Below the pieces are notes generated by a model, which made no database searches, was not told the DNA's origin, and saw nothing but the letters and a program-made list of their open reading frames with translations. Of a DNA stretch of 64,000 nt, positions 17,497 through 26,236 are shown piece by piece. Source of the stretch: GCA-2731375 sp002731375 (lineage in GTDB: Bacteria; Pseudomonadota; Alphaproteobacteria; GCA-2731375). The position numbers and the translations under genes were made by a program. Positions within the stretch are counted from its first letter, which is position 1, and each line of letters begins with the position of its first letter. The stretch covers positions 1 to 64,000 of the forward strand of contig JASMDX010000056.1 in assembly GCA_030752605.1 (NCBI GenBank), in the 5' to 3' direction.

Positions 17497-17811
17497 CTAA
17501 CCGGCGTGGGCCTGTCCGCCATTAACCGGTTTGTGCTCGCCTTCGGGGAACGGCGCGAAGGGATAGGGGCGCTGTTCGGTATGAAATGTTTCGAAGGCCA
17601 CGATCTGTTTCAGGTATTCGCCCAGGCGGGGTCCCAGCGTGTGGAGCTCTTCATTCACGGAACCCGTGGCCAGGCGGGTGACGAATTGCACCACGACGAT
17701 GGCCAGAATGGCGAATTACTCGGTGTTGAAGGCCACCGCGAACAGCACCATGAAACAGGGCCGTTGCCAGATCGATTGATCGGAGATGTTGCTCTTGAGT
17801 TTCTCGTCCAT
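17497..17811 (-). pseudogene. DUF4389 membrane protein with in-frame TAA at codon 32
   Basis: ATG at 17809-17811 opens MDEKLKSNISDQSIWQRPCF, MVLFAVAFNTE, then TAA (17716-17718), then in the same frame FAILAIVVVQFVTRLATG, SVNEELHTLGPRLGEYLKQI and FHTEQRPYPFAPFPEG. The stop lies in a hydrophobic stretch where Tyr or another sense codon is expected, and the C-terminal block is characteristic of DUF4389 proteins (small two-helix membrane proteins of unknown role). One substitution explains the break. It converges on the chimeric remnant above. Confidence 0.75.
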
Positions 17812-17936
17812 GCCGTTGCCGTCCCTTTGCTGGGTGTTATGGGAAGTATCGACAACAGATAGGTAGGGCGCACGCACATGCAAGATGACGCTGGGCGGAA
17901 TTGACGGCCCGAAATCCGGTCAGCGGCGATGCTTGC

Positions 17937-18191
17937 CTATTTTGGCAGGAATTTCATGTGCTGTTTTTTCGGCAGTTCGCCGTGACGGGCTTTGTGGCGA
18001 GCGTTGAAAAACCAAGACAGCAGAACAAAGGCGGTGATGGTTACAGCCCCGGTGCCCAAAACCAGGTAAAAGGTGAATTCCGACCACGTGACCCATAATG
18101 CCAACGGCGTCAACATGCCGATGAAACCGAAGAAAACCAGCAACGCTTCCAACGCCTTGTCGGACACTGATACTAGTAAATTTTCCCGCAT
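17937..18191 (-). CDS. Small two-helix membrane protein, unknown
   Basis: An 84-residue protein with hydrophobic segments at about 13-35 and 42-63, then a basic cytoplasmic tail (RHKARHGELPKKQHMKFLPK). I do not recognise a family. The helices and tail look selected, since the reverse frames carry stops. It lies between the broken DUF4389 gene and tRNA-Gln on the same strand as both. Confidence 0.6.
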   Translation of the reverse strand: MRENLLVSVSDKALEALLVFFGFIGMLTPLALWVTWSEFTFYLVLGTGAVTITAFVLLSWFFNARHKARHGELPKKQHMKFLPK

Positions 18192-18257
18192 GAACGACCC
18201 TAACAGACAAAGCCAAAACCAACCGGCGCGGTAACCTGTCGCCAGGATACCGAAAAT

Positions 18258-18332
18258 TGGTTGGGGCGGCAGGGATCGAACCTGCGAATCACGGGATCAA
18301 AACCCGTTGCCTTACCACTTGGCTACGCCCCA
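18258..18332 (-). tRNA. tRNA-Gln (anticodon TTG)
   Basis: Folds as a complete cloverleaf on the minus strand: acceptor stem TGGGGCG/CGCCCCA, D-loop with AGTGGT, anticodon stem ACGGG/CCCGT around loop TTTTGAT (anticodon TTG), T-arm GCAGGTTCGATCCCTGC, discriminator A and genome-encoded CCA (complement of 18258-18260). It is flanked by short AT-rich DNA with no sign of integration. Confidence 0.96.
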
Positions 18333-18427
18333 ATTTTAGACGACCGGCAATATAGGCATCGGCGCCGTGGGAAACAACGCCCAAGGAAAGGAAAAAGTAC
18401 TAAATTTTTGTGCCTACTTTTTAGATT

Positions 18428-19456
18428 CTATTTCGCCGCACCGCCGGCTTCCTGGCTATGGCACTCCGGCCATACGATGATGATGCCATAACAGCACAAT
18501 GCCGCGATGCTCCAGACCGGCGCCGTATCGGGTGCGAACGAGGCCAACAGGCCCGGCATGCCGGTTAGGCCCAAATATACCAGCAGGCCCCAGCGCCAGG
18601 GCATCCGGTGATAAAGTATATGATGCAAATGGCTGCGGTCGGAGGCAAAGGGAGAGCGGCCGCGGAACGTGCGCAAGGCCATGACCCGCAGGCAATCGAC
18701 CACTGGGATCAGGAACCACAGGGCCACCAGGTCTGCCGGCAGCATGGTGAAGGCAATGTCGTAAACGTAAACGGTCAGGAGCGCGATGATGAAGCTGAGA
18801 AAATAACTACCCGAATCACCTAGAAACAACCGGCCGCGCAGATTGAATGCCAGGGTCACCAATAATGCGGCGCCCAGGGTAAGCAGGACCGGGCGCAGGT
18901 GATCGGGCGCGAATAACAGCAGCTCCACTGACCAGAACAGGCACAGGCCAATGACGATGCCGTTCTTGCCATCAGCCATGTTTATGGCGTTCTGCAAGCC
19001 GACGATGCAGACGGCGGTGAAGATCAAGGCGAGCTGCTCCAGAAAAACAACCTGCCCAAGAAAGCTGAAATGCAGAAAGCTTAGCAACAGCGCCGGTACG
19101 ATTTCCAAAACCGCCAAGGCTAACAAAAATGACAACACCAGGCGATAGATTGGCCGAATTTGGGCCCGGTCATCCAGCAGGCCCAACAACAGAGAGGCCA
19201 GACCGGCGATGGCGATGACGAGGTAGAGCGGCAAAAAATCCGTGGCCACCGCGCCGTAGAACAACGCCAGCAAGGTCGGCAGGCCAATCGCCAACCCGCC
19301 CACCAAGGGCGTTATGGTGGGGTGAATTTTGCGCTTGCCGTCCGGGGCATCAAGGATCCCCAATACGATGCTGATCGGCCGGGCATATACGCAGACCAGC
19401 AGGCTCACCGCCGCCGCCCCGGTGATCGCGAGAAGGCCGGTTACCGCGCTGCTCAT
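18428..19456 (-). CDS. Undecaprenyl-phosphate sugar-1-phosphate transferase (MraY/WecA family)
   Basis: Polytopic glycosyltransferase-4-type enzyme of 342 residues and about ten helices. Catalytic and metal segments are recognisable: the cytoplasmic loop DAPDGKRKIHPTITPLVGG, LLGLLDDRAQIRP (Asp-Asp motif), NAINMADGKNGI and the RLFLGDSGSYFL block, plus RSPFASDRSHLHHIL near the C-terminus. It would load a HexNAc-1-phosphate onto undecaprenyl phosphate and so start O-antigen or capsule repeat assembly. Its divergent neighbours encode sugar-nucleotide epimerases and gmhA, consistent with a surface-polysaccharide locus. Confidence 0.9.
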   Translation of the reverse strand: MSSAVTGLLAITGAAAVSLLVCVYARPISIVLGILDAPDGKRKIHPTITPLVGGLAIGLPTLLALFYGAVATDFLPLYLVIAIAGLASLLLGLLDDRAQIRPIYRLVLSFLLALAVLEIVPALLLSFLHFSFLGQVVFLEQLALIFTAVCIVGLQNAINMADGKNGIVIGLCLFWSVELLLFAPDHLRPVLLTLGAALLVTLAFNLRGRLFLGDSGSYFLSFIIALLTVYVYDIAFTMLPADLVALWFLIPVVDCLRVMALRTFRGRSPFASDRSHLHHILYHRMPWRWGLLVYLGLTGMPGLLASFAPDTAPVWSIAALCCYGIIIVWPECHSQEAGGAAK

Positions 19457-19730
19457 AACTCCGCTAATAGCTGCTTCCTTCGCGTTGACGCGTCCAATGG
19501 GAGAGCGTAGTTAAGTGTACGATTACGATAGCCTGGTTTCGATAACCCGGTCAGGCAAAGTGACGATTCGTTCGAAACTATGCCTGATTGGCACCATAAG
19601 CCAGCGCTATGTTCATGTGGGCACACGACGCCGAATGGCGGTGGACCAATCGAATAAGCGATTTTGGGGTATCGGGTCAAACCTTGCGTATGGCGAGGCG
19701 GATTTAGAACCGATTTGGAGCAATTAACTT

Positions 19731-20732
19731 ATGACGAACTTGCTTACCGGTGCCGCTGGTTTTATCGGTTTTCACGTGGCGCGGCGGCTCTTGGATCAGG
19801 GCGAGCGGGTCGTCGGCGTCGATAACCTGAGCCCCTATTATTCGGTAAGCCTGAAGGAAGACCGTTTGCGGCAATTGTTGCAGCATCCCAATTTTACCTT
19901 CCATCAGGTCAATATCGCCGACCGGGGCGCCATGCAGGAGGCGGTCGGCGGCCTGAAAATCAGCTCGATCATCCATTTGGCAGCCCAGGCCGGGGTCCGC
20001 TACTCCCTGGAAAACCCCTTTGCCTATATCGAGGCCAATGTGGTTGGCCATATGGTTGTTCTCGAACTGGCCCGGCAGCAAGCGGCGTTGGAGCATCTGG
20101 TTTACGCATCTTCCTCATCCGTTTACGGCGGCAATACGAAATTTCCCTTCAGCGAGGATGACCGGGTGGATCAACCGGTATCGTTGTATGCTGCGACCAA
20201 GAAAGCCGATGAACTGCTGTCGCAATCCTATGCCCATTTATACGGCATCCCGCAAACCGGCCTGCGTTTCTTTACCGTGTATGGCCCCTGGGGCCGGCCG
20301 GACATGGCCTTGTGGCTGTTCACGGAGGCGATCCTGACGGGACGGGCTATCAAGGTTTTCAACAATGGCGATATGCGCCGGGACTTTACCTATGTGGATG
20401 ATATTGTCACGGGCATCCTGGCCGCACGCGACAACCCGCCTGCTCGCAAAGATAGTGGGCAAGGCGGCGAGGCGGGTGGCGGGGCGCCGCACCGGGTCTA
20501 CAACATCGGCAATAACCATCCCGAACAACTGTTGCGGCTGATCGAAGTGTTGGAAGACGCCCTTGGCTGCAAAGCGGAGCGGATCTTGCTGCCCATGCAG
20601 CCCGGCGACGTCAAGCAAACCTACGCCGATTTGACTGCCATTGAACGGGATCTCGGCTTCAAGCCGACGACAGTCATTGAGCAGGGCGTGCCCCAATTCA
20701 CCGCCTGGTACCGGGACTACTACAATCTGTAG
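19731..20732 (+). CDS. NAD-dependent epimerase, UDP-glucuronate 4-epimerase-like
   Basis: Extended short-chain dehydrogenase of 333 residues. Cofactor motif TGAAGFIGFHVARRL lies at residues 7-21; HLAAQAGVRYSLENP follows, catalytic YAATKK (YxxxK) is near residue 162, and RFFTVYGPWGRPDMA and GDMRRDFTYVDDIV are the family blocks seen in UDP-glucuronate 4-epimerases. The reaction interconverts UDP-glucuronate and UDP-galacturonate for surface glycans. The upstream 270 bases hold a divergent promoter region shared with the sugar-1-phosphate transferase and no other convincing gene. Confidence 0.88.
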   Translation: MTNLLTGAAGFIGFHVARRLLDQGERVVGVDNLSPYYSVSLKEDRLRQLLQHPNFTFHQVNIADRGAMQEAVGGLKISSIIHLAAQAGVRYSLENPFAYIEANVVGHMVVLELARQQAALEHLVYASSSSVYGGNTKFPFSEDDRVDQPVSLYAATKKADELLSQSYAHLYGIPQTGLRFFTVYGPWGRPDMALWLFTEAILTGRAIKVFNNGDMRRDFTYVDDIVTGILAARDNPPARKDSGQGGEAGGGAPHRVYNIGNNHPEQLLRLIEVLEDALGCKAERILLPMQPGDVKQTYADLTAIERDLGFKPTTVIEQGVPQFTAWYRDYYNL

Positions 20733-20753
20733 CGGCCGCATCAAGCCGCCGGC

Positions 20754-21677
20754 ATGAGAACAGGCGCACGGACATTTGGCCGTGTCGAGGCGCCGGGCCA
20801 GGGCATCGCCTGCATGATGGCGGGCTGTCTGTTGTTGACCCTCAATGATGCCGTGGTGAAATGGATCTCGGGCGAGTTCCAGTTGGGGCAGGTTCTTGCA
20901 AGCCGTGGTCTGGCCGCCTTGATCGTCATCACCGCGGTGGTCGTCTGGCGCGAGGAATTCCATATATTTCGGATCAAATATCCCGGGGTGCAATTGCTCC
21001 GCGCGATTTTAATGATAGTCTCCACTTTTCTGTTTGTCTCCGGTCTACGGGAAATGCCGTTGGCGGAAAATATTGCTATCGCCTTTGTCGGGCCCATTTT
21101 TGTTACCGCCCTGGCACCGGTTTTTCTGGCCGAAAAAGTCGGTTGGCGTCGCTGGAGCGCCGTGCTGATGGGCTTTGCAGGCGTTCTAGTGATGTTGCGT
21201 CCTCAAGGCGCCCTAGGCATGGGTGGGGGTGGTGACGGTTTGAACTGGGTGGCGCTGTTTCCAGCCGGCGCGGCGCTGTGCGGCGCCTTTCGCGATATTC
21301 TGACGCGCCGCATCTCTCATGGCGAGGCCACCGGTACCACCCTGTTTTATTCCACCCTGGGCGTCACTCTTGCTGGTGCGGCGGTGACGCCATTTGGCTG
21401 GCAAACGCCGGGTGCAAGTGATTTGGTTTTGCTTGCCCTGGCCGGTCTGTTGTTGTGCAGCGCGCATTTTCTGCATATCGAGACCTTCCGCTTTGCCGAG
21501 GCCGCCTTCGTGGCGCCTTTCAAGTACTCCTCGCTATTGTGGGCCACGGCCTTTGGTTTTCTGTTCTGGGGCGATGTGCCGGATGGCTGGACGGTGCTGG
21601 GCGCGGCCTTGTTGATCGGCAGTGGCATCTACATATTTCACAGAGAGGGCAGACAACCTGTTAGGATGCCGCGATGA
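20754..21677 (+). CDS. EamA/DMT-family transporter
   Basis: Ten-helix drug/metabolite transporter of 307 residues with two EamA repeats (roughly 17-150 and 165-300). LNDAVVKWISGEFQLGQVLASRG, the first-repeat signature, and the second-repeat end LLWATAFGFLFWGDVPDGWTVLGAALLIGSGIY are clear. Substrate unknown. Its last four bases overlap the galE start (ATGA), which couples the two genes. Confidence 0.87.
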   Translation: MRTGARTFGRVEAPGQGIACMMAGCLLLTLNDAVVKWISGEFQLGQVLASRGLAALIVITAVVVWREEFHIFRIKYPGVQLLRAILMIVSTFLFVSGLREMPLAENIAIAFVGPIFVTALAPVFLAEKVGWRRWSAVLMGFAGVLVMLRPQGALGMGGGGDGLNWVALFPAGAALCGAFRDILTRRISHGEATGTTLFYSTLGVTLAGAAVTPFGWQTPGASDLVLLALAGLLLCSAHFLHIETFRFAEAAFVAPFKYSSLLWATAFGFLFWGDVPDGWTVLGAALLIGSGIYIFHREGRQPVRMPR

Positions 21678-22693
21678 CCAGCACAATGCACCATCCTGTT
21701 CTGATCACCGGCGGTGCCGGCTATATCGGCAGTCATGCCATGTTGGCATTGCTGGATACTGGCCGTGAGGCGGTAGTGGTAGATGATCTGTCCACTGGTC
21801 GGCGCGCGGCGGTGCCCACCGGAGTACCGTTCTATGAAGGCAAGATCGCGGACAACGCCCTGATCGGGCAGATCATCAAAGAAAATGGCTGCCGATCGGT
21901 GCTGCATTTCGCCGGATCCATTGTGGTGCCCGACTCGGTGGAGAAGCCACTGGATTATTATCAGAACAATGTCGCCGGCAGCGCTGCGCTGCTGCGGGCC
22001 TGTCTGGACAACGGTATTGAGCGCTTCGTCTTTTCCTCCACGGCGGCGGTCTATGATGGTGCTGGTGGCGAGCCCCTGTCCGAAGACGGCGTTCAAGCGC
22101 CCGCCAACCCCTATGGCCGCAGCAAGCTGATGACCGAGTGGATGTTGCGCGATATCGCCGCCGCCACGGACCTGCGGGTTGCCGTGCTGCGCTATTTCAA
22201 TGTTGCCGGCGCTGATGGGGCCGGACGTTCTGGACAATATGCTAAGGTTGCGACCCATCTGATCAAGCGGGCCTGTCAGACCGTGCTGGGCCAGCATTCA
22301 CACATGGATGTTTTCGGTGATGATTATCCTACGCCCGACGGCACCTGCGTACGCGACTATATCCATATTTCGGATCTGGCCCAGGCGCATCTTGCGGTGC
22401 TCGACCACATCGGCGAAAGTGCCGAATACGTCACCATGAATTGTGGTTATGGCCATGGTTTTTCCGTGACCCAGGTTCTTGACGTGGTGGACCGGGTGGC
22501 GGGTGAGATGCTGGGCGCCGGACCCATGCCGCGCTGCCATGGACCGCGACGGGCGGGTGATGCGGCTAGTTTGGTCGCCGATACTAGCTGTATTCGCCAA
22601 ACCCTCGGCTGGCAACCGAAATATGATGACTTGACGGTTATGGCGGCGACCGCCCTGGCCTGGGAGAAGCAATTGATGGATGGCTTGGATTGA
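21674..22693 (+). CDS. galE: UDP-glucose 4-epimerase
   Basis: Interconverts UDP-glucose and UDP-galactose. This 339-residue protein has GGAGYIGSHAML at about residues 13-24, FAGSIVVPDSVEKPLDYYQNN, the Ser-Ser-Thr stretch of the active site, catalytic Tyr and Lys in NPYGRSKLM, then LRYFNVAGAD and FGDDYPTPDGTCVRDYIHI, which are diagnostic for GalE. It overlaps the transporter before it and gmhA after it by 4 bases each, so transporter-galE-gmhA form one translationally coupled operon. Confidence 0.95.
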   Translation: MTSTMHHPVLITGGAGYIGSHAMLALLDTGREAVVVDDLSTGRRAAVPTGVPFYEGKIADNALIGQIIKENGCRSVLHFAGSIVVPDSVEKPLDYYQNNVAGSAALLRACLDNGIERFVFSSTAAVYDGAGGEPLSEDGVQAPANPYGRSKLMTEWMLRDIAAATDLRVAVLRYFNVAGADGAGRSGQYAKVATHLIKRACQTVLGQHSHMDVFGDDYPTPDGTCVRDYIHISDLAQAHLAVLDHIGESAEYVTMNCGYGHGFSVTQVLDVVDRVAGEMLGAGPMPRCHGPRRAGDAASLVADTSCIRQTLGWQPKYDDLTVMAATALAWEKQLMDGLD

Positions 22694-23310
22694 TGAGCAA
22701 GGATGATTTGCCCGCGGTCGTCATGGCGGCCATTGGCGAGTCCATCGCGGTCAAGGAACGCCTGTTGGTCGACGGTGTTGCCGCGCGCCTGTCAACCATG
22801 GCCGAGACCGCGGCGGCGGCCATCGCGGGCGGCGGCAAGATATTGTTGTGCGGCAACGGTGGCTCGGCGGCGGATGCCCAGCATCTGGCCGGCGAATTCC
22901 TGGTCCGCCTACGCCCTTCGTTGAACCGGGAAGCCTTGCCGGCCCTGTCGCTGATCACCGATAGCTCCACCTTGACCGCCTGCGCCAACGATTACGGCTA
23001 TGATCAAATTTTTGCTCGCCCGTTGCGGGCATTGGGCCGGCGTGGCGACGTCTTGCTGGCCATTACGACGTCGGGCAATTCCATCAATATCCTGGCAGCG
23101 CTGGATGTCGCCAAGAACCAGGGCCTGGCTTGTCTGGGCTTTCTGGGCGGCAGCGGCGGCAAGGCCCTGACGCTTTGTGATCAGGCGATCGCGGTGCCAT
23201 CCGATGACATCAACCGGATCCAGGAAAGTCACATCATGCTCGGCCATGTTCTGGTCCAGGCAATCGAGGAACTGCTGCTGGCCCAGGGCCATATAAGCCT
23301 AGAATCATAA
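22690..23310 (+). CDS. gmhA: Sedoheptulose-7-phosphate isomerase
   Basis: SIS-domain isomerase of 206 residues that makes D-glycero-D-manno-heptose 7-phosphate for the lipopolysaccharide inner core. LCGNGGSAADAQHLAGEFLVR holds the phosphate-binding Ser and metal-site His; ITTSGNSINILAALDVAK and the C-terminal IQESHIMLGHVLVQAIEELL with conserved Glu and His complete the family pattern. It overlaps galE by 4 bases. The hldE/gmhB partners are not in the window. Confidence 0.94.
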   Translation: MMSKDDLPAVVMAAIGESIAVKERLLVDGVAARLSTMAETAAAAIAGGGKILLCGNGGSAADAQHLAGEFLVRLRPSLNREALPALSLITDSSTLTACANDYGYDQIFARPLRALGRRGDVLLAITTSGNSINILAALDVAKNQGLACLGFLGGSGGKALTLCDQAIAVPSDDINRIQESHIMLGHVLVQAIEELLLAQGHISLES

Positions 23311-23336
23311 TAAATTTTACCGCTGGAGAAAGCATC

Positions 23337-24131
23337 ATGAGCAATACCGTCCTTTATGAGACCGATGGCGCCATCGCCACCGTCACCCTGAACCGTCCCG
23401 GCCGCCTGAATGCCATGAACAAGGAACTGATCGTGGCGATGGTCGAAACCATGGAGCGCGCGTCCTCGGATCTGGCGATTCGCGTTCTGATCCTGACGGG
23501 TGCCGGCCGTGGCTTTTGCGCCGGTGGCGACTTGGCCGGCTTCGCAGATGGCGAATTCAAGGAGGAGCAGGCCATCGAAACCAAGATCGCCGATCTGCGC
23601 CAGTCTATGCGGACCTCGCAACGGCTGCGGGAAAGCTCGTTCGTCTCCATCGCCGCTATCAACGGCGCCTGTGCCGGGGCTGGCCTGTCCTGGGCCCTGG
23701 CCTGCGATCTGCGCTATGCGGCGCAATCGGCCAAATTCTCCACCGCGTTTCTGAATGCGGGCCTGTCGGGGGATTTTGGCGGTACCTTCAGTTTGACCCA
23801 GATTGTCGGTACCGCAAAGGCGCGGGAGTTGTATTTGCTTTCGGACCGCTTCAGCGCCGCCGATGCGGAACGCCTGGGCATCGTTTCGGAAGCCGTGCCG
23901 GACGAGGATTTGCTGGCTCATGTGCGTGGCAAGGCCCTACAGATGGCCGATGCCGCGCCCGTTGCCCTGCGCTGCATCAAACAGAATCTGAATGACGCCA
24001 CCAAATTGAGCATGTCTGAGGCCATGGATAATGAGGCCGACCGGCACAGCCGCTGCGGCACCACCGAGGATAACACTGAAGCTGCCAAGGCCTTTCTGGA
24101 GAAACGCAAACCGTCCTTCAAAGGCCGGTAG
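23337..24131 (+). CDS. Enoyl-CoA hydratase/isomerase family protein
   Basis: Crotonase-fold protein of 264 residues. Oxyanion-hole segments are LTGAGRGFCAGGDLAGF (about 56-72) and AINGACAGAGLSWALACDLR. In the usual catalytic-Glu segment the sequence is AFLNAGLSGDFGGTFSL: the second catalytic Glu of classical hydratases is replaced by Asp, so isomerase or another crotonase chemistry is possible. GGAGA precedes the ATG. It is 26 bases after gmhA but metabolically unrelated. Confidence 0.85.
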   Translation: MSNTVLYETDGAIATVTLNRPGRLNAMNKELIVAMVETMERASSDLAIRVLILTGAGRGFCAGGDLAGFADGEFKEEQAIETKIADLRQSMRTSQRLRESSFVSIAAINGACAGAGLSWALACDLRYAAQSAKFSTAFLNAGLSGDFGGTFSLTQIVGTAKARELYLLSDRFSAADAERLGIVSEAVPDEDLLAHVRGKALQMADAAPVALRCIKQNLNDATKLSMSEAMDNEADRHSRCGTTEDNTEAAKAFLEKRKPSFKGR

Positions 24132-24219
24132 ATTGGACTAGCCGGTTGCCATGGCGGCGGGTAACGCCTATTTAGGCGGCCCGAATATTGACCGGTAATA
24201 CCGACTGGGACGAGTCGCC

Positions 24220-24720
24220 ATGACAGAGACGAAATCAAACCCCGCGGCCATGCGGTTCGCGGCCCGGCGAAGCATTGAACAGGTCGAGGAAGGCTTCGAC
24301 CTGGCGCCGAAATTCGATGCCGACGGGCTTTTGCCCGTGGTCACCTCGGACGCGGCCAGCGGTGAGATGTTGATGCATGGCTATATGAATGGCGAGGCCC
24401 TGCGTCTGACCATCGAAACCGGAGAGGCGCATTACTACAGCCGCAGCCGACAGGTGATCTGGCACAAGGGCGCGACCTCGGGCCTGGTGCAAAAGGTCGT
24501 GGAAATGCGCATCGATGACGATCAGGATTCGGTCTGGCTTCGTGTTGACGTGGCTGGTGGCGCCTCATGCCACGTTGGTTACCGCTCCTGCTTTTACCGC
24601 TCGGTTCCCCTCGGCCCCTCGCAGAGCGGCGCCGTGCCGCGCCTACAGTTCGAGGAAACCGAGAAGGTTTTCGACCCCAAGGCGGTCTATGGCGACGCCC
24701 CCAACCCAACGAAGCTGTAA
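24220..24720 (+). CDS. hisI: Phosphoribosyl-AMP cyclohydrolase
   Basis: Third step of histidine synthesis: opens the adenine ring of phosphoribosyl-AMP. 166 residues with core MLMHGYMNGEALRLTIETGEAHYYSRSR, the WHKGATSGLVQ segment, Mg-site DDDQDS and Zn ligands in ASCHVGYRSCFYR near residue 120. No HisE domain is fused, unlike enteric HisIE. It is about 25 residues longer at the N-terminus than minimal HisI, with a plausible start at 24220. No other his gene is in the window. Confidence 0.93.
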   Translation: MTETKSNPAAMRFAARRSIEQVEEGFDLAPKFDADGLLPVVTSDAASGEMLMHGYMNGEALRLTIETGEAHYYSRSRQVIWHKGATSGLVQKVVEMRIDDDQDSVWLRVDVAGGASCHVGYRSCFYRSVPLGPSQSGAVPRLQFEETEKVFDPKAVYGDAPNPTKL

Positions 24721-24995
24721 CCACACCGAAGCCCGCATTTGGGGTTGCCAAGCCTCCAGCGCGTCGCGTTTCATCTGCCGCCGTTCGGCCCTCGGTCTGC
24801 GCCAGTCATGACCAAAGGCAACGGATTCCCGGCTGCCATAGGCGGGATTGGCCAGCATGAACCATTTTTAGCCCTACATATCGGTATGTTTTACGCACTG
24901 GGCCTGGCGCACCGCCATGTTGCCATTCCCGGCGATCACCTTATGGTGTTGGCTCCCGCGCATCTCTAACCCAGGATACAAAAAGGAACGATCGT
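24721..24995. other. Intergenic region, no recognisable gene
   Basis: Short open stretches exist on both strands here. One is a plus frame ending HLMVLAPAHL at 24969, another a minus frame rich in Arg around 24750-24858. Neither matches a family I know, and both are interrupted just outside. It could hold a decayed gene, but I cannot support one. AAAGGAAC at about 24982-24989 is the ribosome site for the CoA-transferase gene that follows. Confidence 0.4.
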
Positions 24996-26222
24996 ATGAG
25001 TGAGGACGCCATGATCTTATCGGGCATCAAGGTGTTGGATGCCGCCAGCTTCATCGCCGGGCCAGTGGCGACCACGATCATGGCCGATTTTGGCGCCGAC
25101 GTGATCAAGGTGGAGCCGCCCTTGGGCGATGGCTACCGGCCACTGCATACGGTGGCGGGCATGCCACAGGCGGAGGAACCCTATCACTGGCTGGTGGACA
25201 ACCGCACCAAACGCGGCCTAGCGCTGGATCTGAGCGTGGATGCCGGGCGCGAGGTGATATATAGGCTGGTGGCGGAGGCGGATGTATTCGTGACCAATTT
25301 CATGCCCGGTGTGCGAGAAAAGCTCGGCTTGCTCTACGAGGATCTGGCGCCTCTGAACGAGCGTTTGATCTACGGCTCCATGTCCGCCTATGGCGAGACC
25401 GGGCCTGAAGCAGGCCAGACCGGCTTTGATACCACCGCTTATTGGGCCCGCAGCGGCCTGATGGACCTGGTGCGCCCGGATCCGGACGGTGATCCGGCCC
25501 GCTCCATGGCCGGCATGGGGGATCATCCGACCGGCGTCGCCCTGTTTTCGGCTATCATGATGGCATTGTACCGGCGCGAGCGTACAGGCCGGGGTGGCCT
25601 GGCGCATACCTCGTTGTTGGCGAACGGCTATTGGTCCAACGCCTTCATGGCCCAGGCTGCCCTGTGCGGTGCGGCGGTGCCCAACCGTCCCGTGCGCAAG
25701 GCTTCGGCGAATGCGCTTTCAAACCATTACCGGACTAAGGACGGCCGCTGGTTCATTCTGACCGCTGCCAACGAAGTTAAGGAGTGGACCCGTTTCCCAA
25801 CCGCCATCGGGCGACCGGAACTGGCCGAGGATCCGCGCTTTTTGACGCAAGCCGACCGACAGAAAAATGTCGGCGCCCTGATCGCCTTACTGGACGAAGT
25901 CTTTGCCCAACAGGACATGGATTATTGGCACGAGACCTTCGCGGCCTGTCGGATCACAGTGGGCGTGGTCGCCAAGACGGAAGATATTCTGCACAGCGAA
26001 CAGGCCCTTGCCGCCGGTATTACGGTACCGGGCAGCGGTGCTGGTTTTGGCGCCGAGCTGACCATCGATAGTCCCCTCTGGGTCGAGGGGGCTGCCAAGC
26101 GGGCCCCCCGCCCGGCCCCGGAATTGGGACAGCATAATTTGGAAATTCTGGCCGAGGCCGGATATGACGAAGCCGGAATCGCCGAGTTGAAGGTTCGTGG
26201 TGCTTTCGGCGCTGAAAGCTAG
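24996..26222 (+). CDS. CaiB/BaiF-family (class III) CoA transferase
   Basis: A 408-residue family III CoA transferase. Hallmarks are the N-terminal GIKVLDAASFIAGPVATTIMADFGADVIKVEPP, LDLSVDAGREVIYRLVAEADV, FVTNFMPGVREKLGL, YGSMSAYGETGP and the C-terminal HNLEILAEAGYDEAGI. These enzymes move CoA between organic acids through an aspartyl-CoA intermediate; the specific acid is unknown. It is 14 bases upstream of the selenoprotein gene, with a GAGGAG ribosome site for that gene between them, so the two form one operon with the D-2-hydroxyacid dehydrogenase gene. Confidence 0.92.
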   Translation: MSEDAMILSGIKVLDAASFIAGPVATTIMADFGADVIKVEPPLGDGYRPLHTVAGMPQAEEPYHWLVDNRTKRGLALDLSVDAGREVIYRLVAEADVFVTNFMPGVREKLGLLYEDLAPLNERLIYGSMSAYGETGPEAGQTGFDTTAYWARSGLMDLVRPDPDGDPARSMAGMGDHPTGVALFSAIMMALYRRERTGRGGLAHTSLLANGYWSNAFMAQAALCGAAVPNRPVRKASANALSNHYRTKDGRWFILTAANEVKEWTRFPTAIGRPELAEDPRFLTQADRQKNVGALIALLDEVFAQQDMDYWHETFAACRITVGVVAKTEDILHSEQALAAGITVPGSGAGFGAELTIDSPLWVEGAAKRAPRPAPELGQHNLEILAEAGYDEAGIAELKVRGAFGAES

Positions 26223-26236
26223 ACGAGGAGAATAAA

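Noticed and set aside
17716..17718. General recoding of TAA as a sense codon, suggested by the repeated in-frame TAA sites
   Set aside because: Many intact genes here end in TAA at the expected length (porin, L,D-transpeptidase, hisI), so TAA is a normal stop.
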